Shown here: piece by piece, positions 50,492 through 59,938 of the stretch
Layout of the letters: each line of letters starts with the position of its first letter
How positions within the stretch are numbered: the first letter of the stretch is position 1
Assembly (NCBI RefSeq): GCF_003855255.1
Contig: NZ_CP034072.1
Span: 1,302,001 to 1,366,000 of the forward strand
Direction: 5' to 3'
From: Mycolicibacterium nivoides
Lineage (GTDB): Bacteria; Actinomycetota; Actinomycetes; Mycobacteriales; Mycobacteriaceae
Length of the DNA: 64,000 nucleotides
Translations under genes and position numbers: made by a program
The notes under the pieces: generated by a model
Told to the model about the DNA's origin: nothing
What the model saw: the letters and a program-made list of their open reading frames with translations, nothing else
The model's database searches: none

Positions 50492-51516
50492 CGGCGGCCC
50501 GACGCGGTGCGGATCACCTGCACACCGGCTCCCGAGCCCGACACCACGTAGAGGGTGTCGGTCTTGTCGTCGTAGGCCAGGGAGTTCGGTTGCTGCACGG
50601 TTCGATAACGCACCTTTTCCACCGGTATGCCGGTGGAGAGATCGTAACCAATCACGGTGTTGGCCGCGGTCTGCGACACCCAGGCCAGCTCGGCGGATCC
50701 CGCCAGGCCGTAGGGGGCGGCGGGCACCGGGTAGCGCTGGCGCATGATCAACGGGTCCGCGCCGAACACCAGTAGCTCGCCGCCGCGGGTGTCGGCGACC
50801 AGTACCCGGCCCCGGGTGTCGGCGGCCATGGTGGTGGCGCCTTCGCCGGCCCGCAGGGCCTGTGCGGCTTTTGTTCCGTTGGGGTTGACGGCTGTTACCG
50901 AGGTTTGTCCGCGATCCAGAACCACGGCGTTATTTCCTTGTGTGACAAGAGAATCCACGCGGGCGAAGATCTTGAGCCGGGCGGCCACGGCGTGGTCACC
51001 GGCCATTGTGTAAACAGCTCCGTCGGCGGTGCCCAGCACCGAGTTGCCGTCGGCGCGCTGCGCGATCGCGGTGAATTCCACGCCCTGGGCGCCGTCCACC
51101 TCGATTTTGCTGGCCTTGGCCTCGGCGATGCTCACGCGGAAGTATCCGCCGAGCGTGGCGGCCAGGATGTCACCGCGGCTGTCGACGCTCAACGCGGTGG
51201 CCGCGGGGGTCAGGTGCACCTCGCGCGGGGGCCGGCTGCCGGTCAGCAGGCTCAGGGTCGAGAGCCCTTCGGACCCGGGCGTCAGGACGGCCAGGGTGCC
51301 GGTTGCTGGGTCGAAGACCGCGGTCTCGGCATGCCCGGGCAGTTGCCGGATCTCGCCGTCCGGGGTGGCCGCGACCGGGGGCGAAACAGCGGCCTGAGCG
51401 GGCTCGATGGTGGGCGGCGGGGCATCGGCGGGGTTGGACGTGCAGCCCGCGGTGAGCAGCAGGGCCAGCGCGATGAGGCCGGCGCGAACTGGCTGACCTG
51501 CGAGAATTGGGCGCAA
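50488..51516 (-). CDS. lppL: LppL-like lipoprotein, beta-propeller
   Basis: A 342-aa lipoprotein. The signal is [15 protein letters not shown] with lipobox LTAGC. The mature protein has repeated units of the form [20 protein letters not shown], and [33 protein letters not shown], predicting a six- or seven-bladed propeller of the YVTN/NHL kind. It matches Rv2138 (LppL) by position and architecture, directly upstream of the pyrD unit. The propeller may act as a scaffold on the outer leaflet of the membrane. A divergent gene begins at 51640. Confidence 0.85.
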   Translation of the reverse strand: MRPILAGQPVRAGLIALALLLTAGCTSNPADAPPPTIEPAQAAVSPPVAATPDGEIRQLPGHAETAVFDPATGTLAVLTPGSEGLSTLSLLTGSRPPREVHLTPAATALSVDSRGDILAATLGGYFRVSIAEAKASKIEVDGAQGVEFTAIAQRADGNSVLGTADGAVYTMAGDHAVAARLKIFARVDSLVTQGNNAVVLDRGQTSVTAVNPNGTKAAQALRAGEGATTMAADTRGRVLVADTRGGELLVFGADPLIMRQRYPVPAAPYGLAGSAELAWVSQTAANTVIGYDLSTGIPVEKVRYRTVQQPNSLAYDDKTDTLYVVSGSGAGVQVIRTASGRR

Positions 51517-51639
51517 CGGATGGCTCTCGATCGGGAACGGATGGTCGGTGAGGTGCAGGAATCCAGTCTAGGCATGGCCATCGGCCGGAATTGGTCGCGT
51601 CTGCAACCACCGCGGCATAAGTGGAGGTATGGTTCGATC

Positions 51640-51951
51640 ATGACCCTCGCCGCAGACCGGGAACTGTGTAACCGAGAGTTTGCTATGGAGGATATTTCCA
51701 CTGGTGTACACGCCAGTGGGTTTGGCCAAGTTGGCGACGGCCGGAGTTTTTCGTTCCACATCGAGCGCCAGCAGCTGATGATCGAGATCTACCGTCCCCG
51801 GCTGTCCGGGCCCGTGCCCGTCGAGGACGATGTGGTGGCCGTGGCCACCCGCAAACTGACCGATATCGACCTGACTGACGAACGCAGTCTGTCGGCAACT
51901 GTCCGTGACGCGGTCGCCGGCGCGCAGCCGGTTTCGCGCATCAGTCGCTGA
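51640..51951 (+). CDS. Conserved hypothetical, Rv2137c-like
   Basis: A 103-aa protein, position-equivalent to Rv2137c between lppL and uppP. The core is [21 protein letters not shown] and [21 protein letters not shown], a small beta-alpha domain; no signal peptide. The frame extends far upstream (antisense to lppL), so the start is uncertain. ATG 51640 begins [11 protein letters not shown], with GGAGG somewhat far (13 bases) upstream; ATG 51685 (MEDISTGVH) is an alternative. Function unknown. Confidence 0.7.
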   Translation: MTLAADRELCNREFAMEDISTGVHASGFGQVGDGRSFSFHIERQQLMIEIYRPRLSGPVPVEDDVVAVATRKLTDIDLTDERSLSATVRDAVAGAQPVSRISR

Positions 51952-52006
51952 CGCATCGCAGCCAGGTCGTCACGGTACGGTCGTCGTCGTGACTGACGTC
52001 GGTGCC

Positions 52007-52837
52007 ATGTCCTGGCTGCAAGTGGTTGTGTTGTCGATTGTCCAGGGGCTCACCGAGTTTCTGCCGGTCTCGTCCTCGGGACACCTCGCGATCACCTCGC
52101 GGGTGTTCTTCGACGACGACGCCGGCGCCTCGTTCACAGCGGTCACCCAGCTTGGAACCGAGCTCGCGGTGCTGGTCTACTTCGCCCGCGATATCGGCCG
52201 CATCATCAAGGCCTGGTTCAGCGGGTTGTTCAACGCGGCGCACCGGTCCGCGGACTACTGGCTGGGCTGGTGGGTGATCATCGGCAGCATTCCGATCGGT
52301 GTGTTCGGGCTGCTGTTCAAGGACGAAATCCGTACCGGCGCACGCAATCTGTGGCTGGTGGCCTCGGCGCTCATCGTGTTCTCGGCGGTGATCGCCGCGG
52401 CCGAGTACTACGGCAGGCAGACTCGTCGCGTCGAGCAGCTGACCTGGCGCGACAGCATCATCGTCGGCCTCGCCCAGTGTCTGGCCCTGGTACCCGGGGT
52501 CTCCCGCTCGGGCGCGACCATCAGCGCCGGCCTGTTCCTGGGCATGGAGCGCGAGCTGGCCGCCCGGTTCGGTTTCCTGCTGGCGATCCCCGCCGTGTTC
52601 GCCTCGGGCATCTTCTCCCTGCCCGATGCCTTCCACCCGGTCGGGGAGGGGATGAGCGCCAGCGGAGCCCAACTGCTGGTGGCCACCGTGATCGCGTTCG
52701 TCGTAGGCTTCGCGGCCATCGCGTGGTTCCTGAAATTCCTGGTGTCGCACAGCATGTACTGGTTCGTCGGCTACCGGGTGGTGCTGGGCGCGGTGGTGCT
52801 GGCGCTACTGGGTACCGGCGTGGTTGCCGCGCAATGA
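52007..52837 (+). CDS. uppP: Undecaprenyl-diphosphatase
   Basis: A 276-aa polytopic enzyme that dephosphorylates undecaprenyl (in mycobacteria decaprenyl) pyrophosphate, recycling the lipid carrier for peptidoglycan. The two signature motifs are present: [17 protein letters not shown] and the second, [18 protein letters not shown], with the catalytic Glu, Ser and Arg residues. About eight membrane segments are seen. ATG 52007 ([14 protein letters not shown]) matches the usual start; GTG 51989 would add six residues. It corresponds to Rv2136c. The histidine phosphatase gene follows 39 bases later and they are probably co-transcribed. Confidence 0.95.
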   Translation: MSWLQVVVLSIVQGLTEFLPVSSSGHLAITSRVFFDDDAGASFTAVTQLGTELAVLVYFARDIGRIIKAWFSGLFNAAHRSADYWLGWWVIIGSIPIGVFGLLFKDEIRTGARNLWLVASALIVFSAVIAAAEYYGRQTRRVEQLTWRDSIIVGLAQCLALVPGVSRSGATISAGLFLGMERELAARFGFLLAIPAVFASGIFSLPDAFHPVGEGMSASGAQLLVATVIAFVVGFAAIAWFLKFLVSHSMYWFVGYRVVLGAVVLALLGTGVVAAQ

Positions 52838-52876
52838 TCGAGGCCAGAGGAGAGGGCTCGCGATGAGGACTGACAA

Positions 52877-53548
52877 ATGACGGTGATCCTGCTCCGGCAC
52901 GGCCGATCGACATCGAACACCGCGCATACCCTGGCCGGCCGCAGCGAGGGCGTCGACCTCGACGAGCGTGGTGCCGAACAGGCCGCCGGCCTGGTCGCGC
53001 GCATCGGCGAGCTGCCGGTGACCGCGATCGTGCACTCGCCGCTGCTGCGCTGCGTGCGCACGGTGGCACCGCTGGCCGAGGCGCTCGCGCTGCAGCCGAT
53101 CGTCGACGACCGGCTCACCGAGGTCGACTACGGCAGCTGGACCGGCCGTGCGATCGGCGAGCTGGTCAAGGAGCCGCTGTGGGCAGTGGTGCAGCAGCAG
53201 CCCAGTGCGGCGGTGTTTCCCGAGGGCGAGGGCCTGGCCCAGGTCCAGGCCCGTGCGGTCGCCGCGGTGCGGGAGCGTGACCGCGCATTGGCCGAAGAGC
53301 ATGGCGCCGACGTCTTGTGGGTGGCCTGCACACACGGAGACGTGATCAAGGCGGTGCTGGCCGATGCACTGGGCGTGCACCTGGACGGATTCCAGCGGAT
53401 CACCGCTGACCCGGCGTCGATGAGCGTCATCCGCTACACCGACTTCCGCCCATTCGTGATGCATATCAACCACACCGGTGCGCAGTTGAGCGCTGGGCTG
53501 GCGGCGAAACCCGCCACCGACGCTGTGGTGGGTGGGTCCACCAACTGA
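52877..53548 (+). CDS. Histidine phosphatase family protein (phosphoglycerate-mutase-like)
   Basis: A 223-aa enzyme with the catalytic LLRHGRSTSN motif (phospho-acceptor His), VHSPLLRCVRTVAPL (second Arg), the EVDYGSWTGR acid and CTHGDVIKAVL (second His). Complete for an acid phosphatase-type member. It corresponds to Rv2135c, for which acid phosphatase activity is recalled. There is no signal peptide, so it is cytosolic. Position after uppP and before the DUF3090 gene is conserved in actinobacteria. Substrate unknown. Confidence 0.92.
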   Translation: MTVILLRHGRSTSNTAHTLAGRSEGVDLDERGAEQAAGLVARIGELPVTAIVHSPLLRCVRTVAPLAEALALQPIVDDRLTEVDYGSWTGRAIGELVKEPLWAVVQQQPSAAVFPEGEGLAQVQARAVAAVRERDRALAEEHGADVLWVACTHGDVIKAVLADALGVHLDGFQRITADPASMSVIRYTDFRPFVMHINHTGAQLSAGLAAKPATDAVVGGSTN

Positions 53549-53583
53549 CCCGCGGTACCGCTACCGGTATTTTGGAAGGTGCC

Positions 53584-54171
53584 ATGGCCCGCGCAATTCA
53601 TGTTTTCCGCACTCCCGACCGTTTTGTGGCCGGGACCGTCGGCCAACCCGGTAACAGGACGTTCTACCTGCAGGCTGTCCACGACAAACGGGTGATCTCG
53701 GTGATCCTGGAAAAGCAGCAGGTCGCAGTGCTGGCCGAGCGCATCGCCGCCCTGTTGACCGAGATCAACCGCCGCTTCGGCACACCGATCCCGCCGGACA
53801 CCGGTGAGGTGAATGATCTGCTGCCCCTGGTTACCCCGGTCGACGCCGAGTTCCGCGTCGGGACGATGGGACTGGGCTGGGATTCGGAGGCGCAGACCGT
53901 CGTGGTGGAGCTGCTCGCGGTCTCCGAAGGCGAGTTCGACGCCTCGGTGGTCCTCGACGACGCCGAGGAAGGGCCCGACGCCGTGCGGGTGTTCCTCACC
54001 CCGGAATCGGCCCGGGAGTTCGCCACCCGGTCCAACCGGGTGATCTCGGCCGGACGCCCGCCGTGCCCGCTGTGCGATGAGCCGCTGGACCCCGACGGTC
54101 ACATCTGTGTGCGTACCAACGGTTATCGCCGTGGTGAGGTGGCCGGGTCCGAAGATGACACAGAATCCTGA
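53584..54171 (+). CDS. DUF3090 family protein
   Basis: A 195-aa protein, Rv2134c-type. Typical features are ARAIHVFRTPDRFVAGTVGQ, RTFYLQAVHDKRV and a C-terminal zinc-ribbon-like stretch PPCPLCDEPLDPDGHIC with CxxC and a later Cys. The ribbon could bind metal. GGAAGGTGCC sets ATG 53584. Its end overlaps the next gene by 17 bases. The pair DUF3090 plus SCO1664 is a fixed actinobacterial unit of unknown role; the zinc ribbon hints at nucleic acid or protein binding (inference). Confidence 0.9.
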   Translation: MARAIHVFRTPDRFVAGTVGQPGNRTFYLQAVHDKRVISVILEKQQVAVLAERIAALLTEINRRFGTPIPPDTGEVNDLLPLVTPVDAEFRVGTMGLGWDSEAQTVVVELLAVSEGEFDASVVLDDAEEGPDAVRVFLTPESAREFATRSNRVISAGRPPCPLCDEPLDPDGHICVRTNGYRRGEVAGSEDDTES

Positions 54172-54991
54172 CGGAACCCCGGACCGGCCCAGAACCGATG
54201 GCGAGGTCCTGGCCGACGGTGAACTGACGGTGATCGGCCGGATCCGATCGGCCAGCAACGCCACCTTCCTGTGTGAGGCGACCTCCGGTGAGCAGCAGGT
54301 CCATTGCGTGTACAAGCCGATCCGGGGCGAGGCGCCGCTGTGGGACTTCCCGGACGGAACATTGGCCGGCCGCGAGCTGAGCGCCTATCTGGTGTCGGCC
54401 GCATTGGGCTGGAATATCGTGCCTCGCACCATTATTCGTGACGGTCCCGCCGGTCCGGGCATGCTGCAGCTGTGGGTGGATCAGCCCGGGGACCAGGTGG
54501 GGGACGAGCCGGATTCCGGCCCCGATCTGGTCGACCTGCTGCCTGCCGGGCACCTGCCGCCCGGATTCCTGCCGATCCTGCAGGCCTACGACTACGCCGG
54601 CGACGAGGTGACGCTGGTGCACGCCGACGATCCCCGGCTGTTCCGGATGGCGGTGTTCGACGTGCTGATCAACAACGCCGACCGCAAGGGCGGGCACATC
54701 CTGGCCGGCCTGGACGGGGCCGTGTACGGCGTTGACCACGGGGTGAGCCTGCACGTCGAGGACAAACTGCGGACCGTGTTGTGGGGCTGGGCCGGCAAGC
54801 CCGTCGACGACGAAACCCTGGCCGATGTCGCGGCGCTGCGCGCCGGGTTCGGCGACTTGGCCGAGCAGCTGTGTGCGCACATAACCGAAGTCGAGATCGC
54901 CGCGTTGAGGTCCAGAATTGTTGGGCTACTGAGCAATCCGGTGATGCCGACACCTGATCGGCACCGGCCGATCCCATGGCCTGCCTTCTAG
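54155..54991 (+). CDS. SCO1664 family protein (PI3/4-kinase-like fold)
   Basis: A 278-aa protein, Rv2133c-type. Features consistent with a kinase-like fold are NATFLCEATSGEQQVHCVYKP (P-loop and Lys), DVLINNADRKGGHIL (catalytic Asp and Asn as in HipA/PI4K-like kinases) and VYGVDHGVSLH (metal-binding Asp). This suggests a phosphotransferase, though the family has no established substrate that I know. The start at ATG 54155 overlaps the DUF3090 gene by 17 bases. The motif DRKGGH is the strongest clue to activity. Confidence 0.87.
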   Translation: MTQNPDGTPDRPRTDGEVLADGELTVIGRIRSASNATFLCEATSGEQQVHCVYKPIRGEAPLWDFPDGTLAGRELSAYLVSAALGWNIVPRTIIRDGPAGPGMLQLWVDQPGDQVGDEPDSGPDLVDLLPAGHLPPGFLPILQAYDYAGDEVTLVHADDPRLFRMAVFDVLINNADRKGGHILAGLDGAVYGVDHGVSLHVEDKLRTVLWGWAGKPVDDETLADVAALRAGFGDLAEQLCAHITEVEIAALRSRIVGLLSNPVMPTPDRHRPIPWPAF

Positions 54992-55022
54992 CGGGAGCGC
55001 CCGAAGCGATCGAACGGATCTC

Positions 55023-55697
55023 CTACCGCGGCAGTGGCTTTCGCCATTGGGAAACATTGAGCTCGATGCGGCTGCGATGCGATCCAGACCATGAGGTGTC
55101 GAGGCCGAAGTGGTTGGCCAGCACCACGATCCGTTCGCCCACCAAGGTGTCGGTGCGCTCGGTGATCTCGGCGACCGCCGCCTCGTCGCCGGCGGCGGCG
55201 GCGCGCACCAACGAGTCCGGCAACGACGGGTGGGGCCGAAACGAGCTGAAACCCAGATACAGGGTGGGTTCGGCCTCGCCCAGCCGCAGCGCATCCTGCT
55301 CGTGGAAGTAGGTGTAGGCCCACTCCCGATAGCGGTACCAGTCCTCGGGTTCCGGGTTGGGGGAGCGCTCGTCATCGATGTCGTGCGTCGCGCAGGTGGT
55401 ACAGCAGGAGAAGCACATCCGGGCCAGGATGCCCTCGGATTCGAGCTGGGCGAAGGTGTACTGCAACCGGCCGTAGTCCCCGGTGTCGGCCCAGGATGCC
55501 TGCTCGGCCAGGCGCCGGCGCCACATCGAGTCCATCAGTTCGGCCGCTTCCCCGGGATCGACCACGCCCGAGTCATCGATCCACTCGTGTGCCATATCGA
55601 GGATTTCGTCGTACCGCCAGAACCCGGCGACCAGGTGAGAGCGGATAAACGCACTGAGCTCGTCGCGGTCACCGGTTTGCCAGTCGAGGCTGCGCAT
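55023..55697 (-). CDS. DUF6891 family protein
   Basis: A 224-aa soluble protein. The notable part is a cysteine cluster, MCFSCCTTCA (residues about 93-102), within a region resembling the DUF6891 family. It has acidic and aromatic segments on both sides (WYRYREWAYTYFHEQDALRL). The cluster could bind zinc or an iron-sulfur centre; this is not established. ATG 55697 begins MRSLDWQTGDRDE. This gene and the adjacent hydrolase break the mycobacterial gene order between the SCO1664 and cysQ genes, so they are probably inserted accessory genes. Confidence 0.75.
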   Translation of the reverse strand: MRSLDWQTGDRDELSAFIRSHLVAGFWRYDEILDMAHEWIDDSGVVDPGEAAELMDSMWRRRLAEQASWADTGDYGRLQYTFAQLESEGILARMCFSCCTTCATHDIDDERSPNPEPEDWYRYREWAYTYFHEQDALRLGEAEPTLYLGFSSFRPHPSLPDSLVRAAAAGDEAAVAEITERTDTLVGERIVVLANHFGLDTSWSGSHRSRIELNVSQWRKPLPR

Positions 55698-55754
55698 GGC
55701 CTGACCCTACCGGCGCAACCGAGCCCGTCAGCGCACCAATCGGGCCCGTTCCGG

Positions 55755-56786
55755 CTACCGTGGCGACTCGGCGTTCCGCGCGCGTACCTGCGACACCACC
55801 GTGCGGATCGCGTCGACGACTGCGTCAGGCCTCTCCAGCTGAATGACGTGACTGGAATCGTCGAGCTTGCGATGCGTGCTCCGGGTCGACCAGCTCGCCT
55901 CCTCGACCTGCATCTCCCACCAGGCCTGTTGCATCCGGTCGAACTGGTCACGGGTCAAGCCGGTGCCCGCCCGCTCGGATTCGCTGTAGGCGCTCCAGGG
56001 TTTGCCCCGGGACAGGACAGCCAGTGGCCGGTCGCCCAGGTCGCGGAAGGTCCCCGCTTCCCGCAACGTGGCCTCCATGGCGTCGGCCTCGTCGAATGAG
56101 GCGGCCAGCGAGACGGGCTGGTAGGCGCCGATCGCGGCGACGACATCAGCCGGTAGTTCCGGCACGGTCGGCTCGGGAATGAGCAGCCGCGGCAGGCCCG
56201 TCCACGTCAGGTACCGCAGAACTTTGAACACCGCGGGGATGCCGGCTTCCGGATGTCCGGTCGCGGCCGCCAACCGGCCGGTCTGATCCGGGTGGGCAGC
56301 ATCGACGAAGACCAGGCCGGCTACTTCGCTCCCGTGGTACTTGGTGAAGATCATGGTGAGAGGCCCGCCGAGCGATGCCCCGACCATGACGTAGGGCGGC
56401 GATTCGTTTGCCGCCTGCAGTGTCCGCTGAAGATCGGCGACAACTGCGACGGGGTCACGTGGCCCGTCGCCGGCAGACTCGCTCCACATGAGTCCGGCGC
56501 GATCGTACGAACACACCCGGGTGAAGGTGGCCGCTTGTCGCTGCACCGGGAACCACAGCGCGGAACCGCTCGTGTCGGCACCGGACTCGAGTACCACTGT
56601 CGGCGAGCCGTGGCCGCGACAGTCGAGATGAACGGCGCGGCCGCCGATGTCGATCATCTTGCCCGGGGCTGGAAACTCCGCGGCGGCGCGGTTTCGTTCG
56701 ATCTGTTCCCACGCCGCGCCCGACCCGATCACCACGACCACAGTCGCCAGGACGCACAGCGCGATTATTTTGACGAGTCGCCTCAC
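55755..56786 (-). CDS. Membrane-anchored or secreted alpha/beta hydrolase
   Basis: A 343-aa alpha/beta hydrolase with an N-terminal hydrophobic segment ([20 protein letters not shown]) acting as anchor or signal peptide. Motifs are [29 protein letters not shown], the nucleophile elbow [13 protein letters not shown] (Ser in GASLGG) and a late [12 protein letters not shown] (His). Residues support an extracytoplasmic esterase or lipase. It lies between the DUF6891 gene (57 bases away, same strand) and the divergent cysQ gene. Its substrate is unknown. Confidence 0.82.
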   Translation of the reverse strand: MRRLVKIIALCVLATVVVVIGSGAAWEQIERNRAAAEFPAPGKMIDIGGRAVHLDCRGHGSPTVVLESGADTSGSALWFPVQRQAATFTRVCSYDRAGLMWSESAGDGPRDPVAVVADLQRTLQAANESPPYVMVGASLGGPLTMIFTKYHGSEVAGLVFVDAAHPDQTGRLAAATGHPEAGIPAVFKVLRYLTWTGLPRLLIPEPTVPELPADVVAAIGAYQPVSLAASFDEADAMEATLREAGTFRDLGDRPLAVLSRGKPWSAYSESERAGTGLTRDQFDRMQQAWWEMQVEEASWSTRSTHRKLDDSSHVIQLERPDAVVDAIRTVVSQVRARNAESPR

Positions 56787-56864
56787 GCTGCCAAGTTACT
56801 GGCGCGCCAGCGCAACCCGGGCCCCGATCCGACACCGCTATTGCGTGGCACCGATACTTACCGG

Positions 56865-57626
56865 GTGCACTCGACCGACGCCGACCTGGCCGCCGCAGTG
56901 GCCAAGGAGGCCGGCGAGTTGTTGTTGGCCGTGCGCGAGGAGGTCGGTTTCTACGACCCGTACTACCTCGGCGACGAGGGCGACCGTCGATCCAACGCGC
57001 TGATCCTCGATCGCCTGGCCCAGGCCCGCCCCGGTGATTCCGTGCTCAGCGAGGAGGCGGTCGACGACCTTTCCCGCGTCGAGGCCGACCGGGTCTGGAT
57101 CGTCGACCCGGTGGACGGCACGCACGAGTTCTCCTTGCCCGGCCGTGAGGACTGGGCGGTGCACATCGCCCTGTGGCAGCGCTCGGTGGGTGTCGACGGG
57201 GGCCTGTCGGATGCGGTGGTGGCCCTGCCCGCCCGGGGTGAGGTGTACCGCAGCGACACGGTCACCCCGCCCGGGCCGCGGCGGCCCGGCCCCCTGTTGA
57301 TCACCGCGAGCTCCAACCGCCCCCCGGCGGTGCTGTGGCGGATACGTGAGCAGCTCGATTTCCGGATGGTGCGCATCGGCTCGGCCGGGGCCAAGGCGAT
57401 GGCCGTGGTGCGCGGCGACGTCGACGCGTACATCCACGCCGGCGGGCAGTGGGAGTGGGATTCGGCCGCACCTGCGGGTGTGGTGATGGCCGCCGGTCTG
57501 CACGCGTCCCGGCTGGACGGCTCGGAGCTGCGCTACAACCGCGCCGACCCCTACCTGCCGGATTTCGTCATGTGCCGCAAAGAGCTGGCGCCGATCCTGC
57601 TCGAGGCCATCGGAGTGGCCCGGTGA
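56865..57626 (+). CDS. cysQ: 3'(2'),5'-bisphosphate nucleotidase / inositol monophosphatase family
   Basis: A 253-aa Mg-dependent phosphatase hydrolysing 3'-phosphoadenosine 5'-phosphate, the by-product of sulfate assimilation. Family motifs: EEAVDDL (metal Glu), [20 protein letters not shown] (DPxDGT metal site) and [17 protein letters not shown] (WDxAA). All are present. The best start is GTG 56865 ([19 protein letters not shown]); TTG 56841 would give 261 residues, nearer the 267 I recall for Rv2131c. The frame extends further upstream, antisense to the hydrolase. It lies before mshC as in other mycobacteria. Confidence 0.92.
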   Translation: MHSTDADLAAAVAKEAGELLLAVREEVGFYDPYYLGDEGDRRSNALILDRLAQARPGDSVLSEEAVDDLSRVEADRVWIVDPVDGTHEFSLPGREDWAVHIALWQRSVGVDGGLSDAVVALPARGEVYRSDTVTPPGPRRPGPLLITASSNRPPAVLWRIREQLDFRMVRIGSAGAKAMAVVRGDVDAYIHAGGQWEWDSAAPAGVVMAAGLHASRLDGSELRYNRADPYLPDFVMCRKELAPILLEAIGVAR

Positions 57627-57730
57627 GCGTTCTCCGGCGCGAGCCGACGGGGGATGCGGGAATGAAACCGGCGGCGGCGTTGTCTGACTTGCTGAACTGT
57701 GTGGGACCGACCGGCGGGAGGCCGTCCTGA
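57623..57730 (+). CDS. Possible 35-residue ORF between cysQ and mshC
   Basis: GTG 57623 overlaps the cysQ stop (GTGA). The frame encodes [13 protein letters not shown], then [15 protein letters not shown] and a short end. It contains a single cysteine. It may be a translated leader or just an open frame; there is no clear ribosome site and no known homologue. Listed only because the coupling and position before a cysteine-ligase gene are suggestive. Confidence 0.2.
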   Translation: MSVLRREPTGDAGMKPAAALSDLLNCVGPTGGRPS

Positions 57731-57753
57731 GCGAGCACCTTAGAGTCGAGACC

Positions 57754-58992
57754 ATGCGATCGTGGTCGGCACCGTCAATTCCGGTGCTGGAAGGACGTGG
57801 TCCGCAGCTGCGGTTGTACGACAGCGCCGACCGGCAGGTACGGCCGGTGACCCCCGGGCCGACCGCCACCATGTACGTGTGTGGCATCACCCCGTACGAC
57901 GCCACGCATCTCGGCCATGCCGCGACGTACCTGACCTTCGATCTGGTGTACCGGCTGTGGCTGGACGCCGGACACACCGTGCACTACGTGCAGAACGTCA
58001 CCGACGTGGACGATCCGTTGTTCGAGCGGGCCGATCGTGACGGCATCGACTGGCGTGACCTCGGCGACCGGGAAACCCAGCTGTTCCGCGACGACATGGC
58101 GGCCCTGCGTGTGCTGCCGCCGCGCGACTACGTCGCCGCCACCGACGCGATCACCGAGGTGGTCGAGCTGGTGGAGAAGATGCTGGCCTCCGGCGCGGCA
58201 TATGTGGTCGACGACGCCGAATATCCCGACGTGTACTACCGCGCCGACGCCACGGTCCAGTTCGGCTACGAGTCGGGCTATGACCGCGAGACCATGCTGC
58301 GGCTGTTCGGCGAGCGAGGCGGTGACCCGGACCGTGCCGGCAAGGGCGACGAACTCGATGCCCTGCTGTGGCGGGCTCAGCGTCCCGGTGAGCCCAGCTG
58401 GCCCTCGCCCTTCGGCGCGGGCCGGCCCGGCTGGCACGTCGAGTGCTCGGCCATCGCGCTCACCCGCATCGGCTCGGGCCTGGACATCCAGGGCGGCGGC
58501 AGCGATCTGATCTTCCCGCACCACGAGTTCTCCGCCGCGCATGCCGAATCCGTCACGGGGGAGCGGCGTTTCGCCCGCCACTACGTGCACGCCGGCATGA
58601 TCGGCTGGGACGGGCACAAGATGAGCAAGAGCCGCGGCAACCTGGTGCTGGTCTCGCGTCTGCGCGCCGACGGTGTCGACCCGTCCGCGCTCCGGCTCGG
58701 GCTGTTCGCGGGCCACTACCGGTCGGACCGGTTCTGGAGCGATGCGGTGCTCGAAGAGGCCAACGCCCGGCTGAAGCACTGGCGCAGCGCCACCGCGCTG
58801 TCCGCCGGTCCCGACGCCGCCGACGTGGTGGCCCGGGTGCGCCAATACCTGGCCGACGATCTCGACACTCCGAAAGCTCTTGCCGCACTGGATGGTTGGT
58901 GTACCGATGCGTTGACCTACGGCGGCCATGATCCGGCCGCGCCGCGGCAGGTCGCCGACACCGTGGATGCGCTGCTGGGAGTCGAACTCTAG
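57754..58992 (+). CDS. mshC: Cysteine:1D-myo-inosityl 2-amino-2-deoxy-alpha-D-glucopyranoside ligase
   Basis: MshC, the ATP-dependent ligase joining cysteine to GlcN-Ins in mycothiol synthesis, 412 aa. It is a cysteinyl-tRNA synthetase relative. Visible are [20 protein letters not shown] (zinc Cys and HIGH-like motif), [12 protein letters not shown] (second zinc Cys), [13 protein letters not shown] (zinc His) and [11 protein letters not shown] (KMSKS loop). The anticodon-binding domain of CysS is absent, which separates MshC from CysS. It corresponds to Rv2130c. Mycothiol is limited to actinobacteria, so this supports the taxonomic assignment. Confidence 0.96.
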   Translation: MRSWSAPSIPVLEGRGPQLRLYDSADRQVRPVTPGPTATMYVCGITPYDATHLGHAATYLTFDLVYRLWLDAGHTVHYVQNVTDVDDPLFERADRDGIDWRDLGDRETQLFRDDMAALRVLPPRDYVAATDAITEVVELVEKMLASGAAYVVDDAEYPDVYYRADATVQFGYESGYDRETMLRLFGERGGDPDRAGKGDELDALLWRAQRPGEPSWPSPFGAGRPGWHVECSAIALTRIGSGLDIQGGGSDLIFPHHEFSAAHAESVTGERRFARHYVHAGMIGWDGHKMSKSRGNLVLVSRLRADGVDPSALRLGLFAGHYRSDRFWSDAVLEEANARLKHWRSATALSAGPDAADVVARVRQYLADDLDTPKALAALDGWCTDALTYGGHDPAAPRQVADTVDALLGVEL

Positions 58993-59030
58993 ACCTCGTC
59001 GGGCGCGCCCGGGTGCGGTACGTTGCGGCC

Positions 59031-59915
59031 ATGGGTTCTGTGAACGGGAAAGTCGTCTTCATCACCGGCGGTGCACGCGGCATCGGCGCCGAGGTGGCCC
59101 GCCGACTGCGGCGCAGGGGCGCCAAACTGGTGCTCACCGACCTCGATGAGGCGCCGTTGAGTGCGCTGGCCGCCGAACTCGGCGAGGAGCACGTGCTGAC
59201 CGCGCTGGCCGACGTGCGCGATCTGGCCGCCATGCAGAAGGCCGCCGACGCCGCCGTCGAGCGGTTCGGCGGCATCGACATCGTGATGGCCAACGCGGGC
59301 ATCGCCAGCTTCGGTTCGGTCATGCAGGTGGATCCCGAGGCGTTCAAGCGGGTCGTCGACATCAACGTCGTCGGGGTGTTCAACACAGTGCGCGCCACGC
59401 TGCCCGCGGTCGTCAAGCGTCGCGGGTACGTACTGGTGGTGTCCTCGCTCGCGGCGTTCACCTCCGCACCCGGGCTGGCCGCCTATCACGCCTCCAAGGC
59501 GGGCGCCGAGTACTTCGCCAACACGCTGCGCCTGGAGGTGGCCCACCTCGGCGTCGACGTGGGCTCGGCCCACATGAGCTGGATCGACACCCCTCTTGTG
59601 CAGGACGCCAAGTCGGATCTGTCGGCGTTCCGGGAGATGCTGTCCAAGCTGCCGCCGCCGCTGAACCGGACCACCACCGTCGACGCCTGTGGTGCGGCGT
59701 TCGTGAAGGGCATCGAGGCACGCAAGAAGCGCATCTACAGCCCGGAGTGGGTCGGGGTGTTCCGCTGGATCCGGCCGTTCGTGACGACGCCGCTGGCGGA
59801 GCGCGACATCCTCAAGTTCACCCCGACGCTGCTGCCGAAACTCGACGCGGAGGCGGCCGCACTCGGGCGCTCGACCAGCGCCCGTATCGAGGCACTGGAG
59901 AAGCCGGAGGCCTAG
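59031..59915 (+). CDS. Short-chain dehydrogenase/reductase
   Basis: A 294-aa classical SDR, Rv2129c-type. The cofactor motif is VVFITGGARGIGAEVAR (TGxxxGIG). NAGIASFG (NNAG equivalent), the catalytic Ser in VVVSSLAAFTS and the YHASKAGAEYFANTL (YxxxK) motif are all present. The C-terminal extension of about 50 residues (YSPEWVGVFRWIRPF) is typical of the mycobacterial SDR subgroup acting on lipophilic substrates. ATG 59031 is chosen over 59013. It is 38 bases downstream of mshC and may be co-transcribed with it. Confidence 0.9.
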   Translation: MGSVNGKVVFITGGARGIGAEVARRLRRRGAKLVLTDLDEAPLSALAAELGEEHVLTALADVRDLAAMQKAADAAVERFGGIDIVMANAGIASFGSVMQVDPEAFKRVVDINVVGVFNTVRATLPAVVKRRGYVLVVSSLAAFTSAPGLAAYHASKAGAEYFANTLRLEVAHLGVDVGSAHMSWIDTPLVQDAKSDLSAFREMLSKLPPPLNRTTTVDACGAAFVKGIEARKKRIYSPEWVGVFRWIRPFVTTPLAERDILKFTPTLLPKLDAEAAALGRSTSARIEALEKPEA

Positions 59916-59938
59916 CGGCCGCTAGCTGGATCGGGCGC

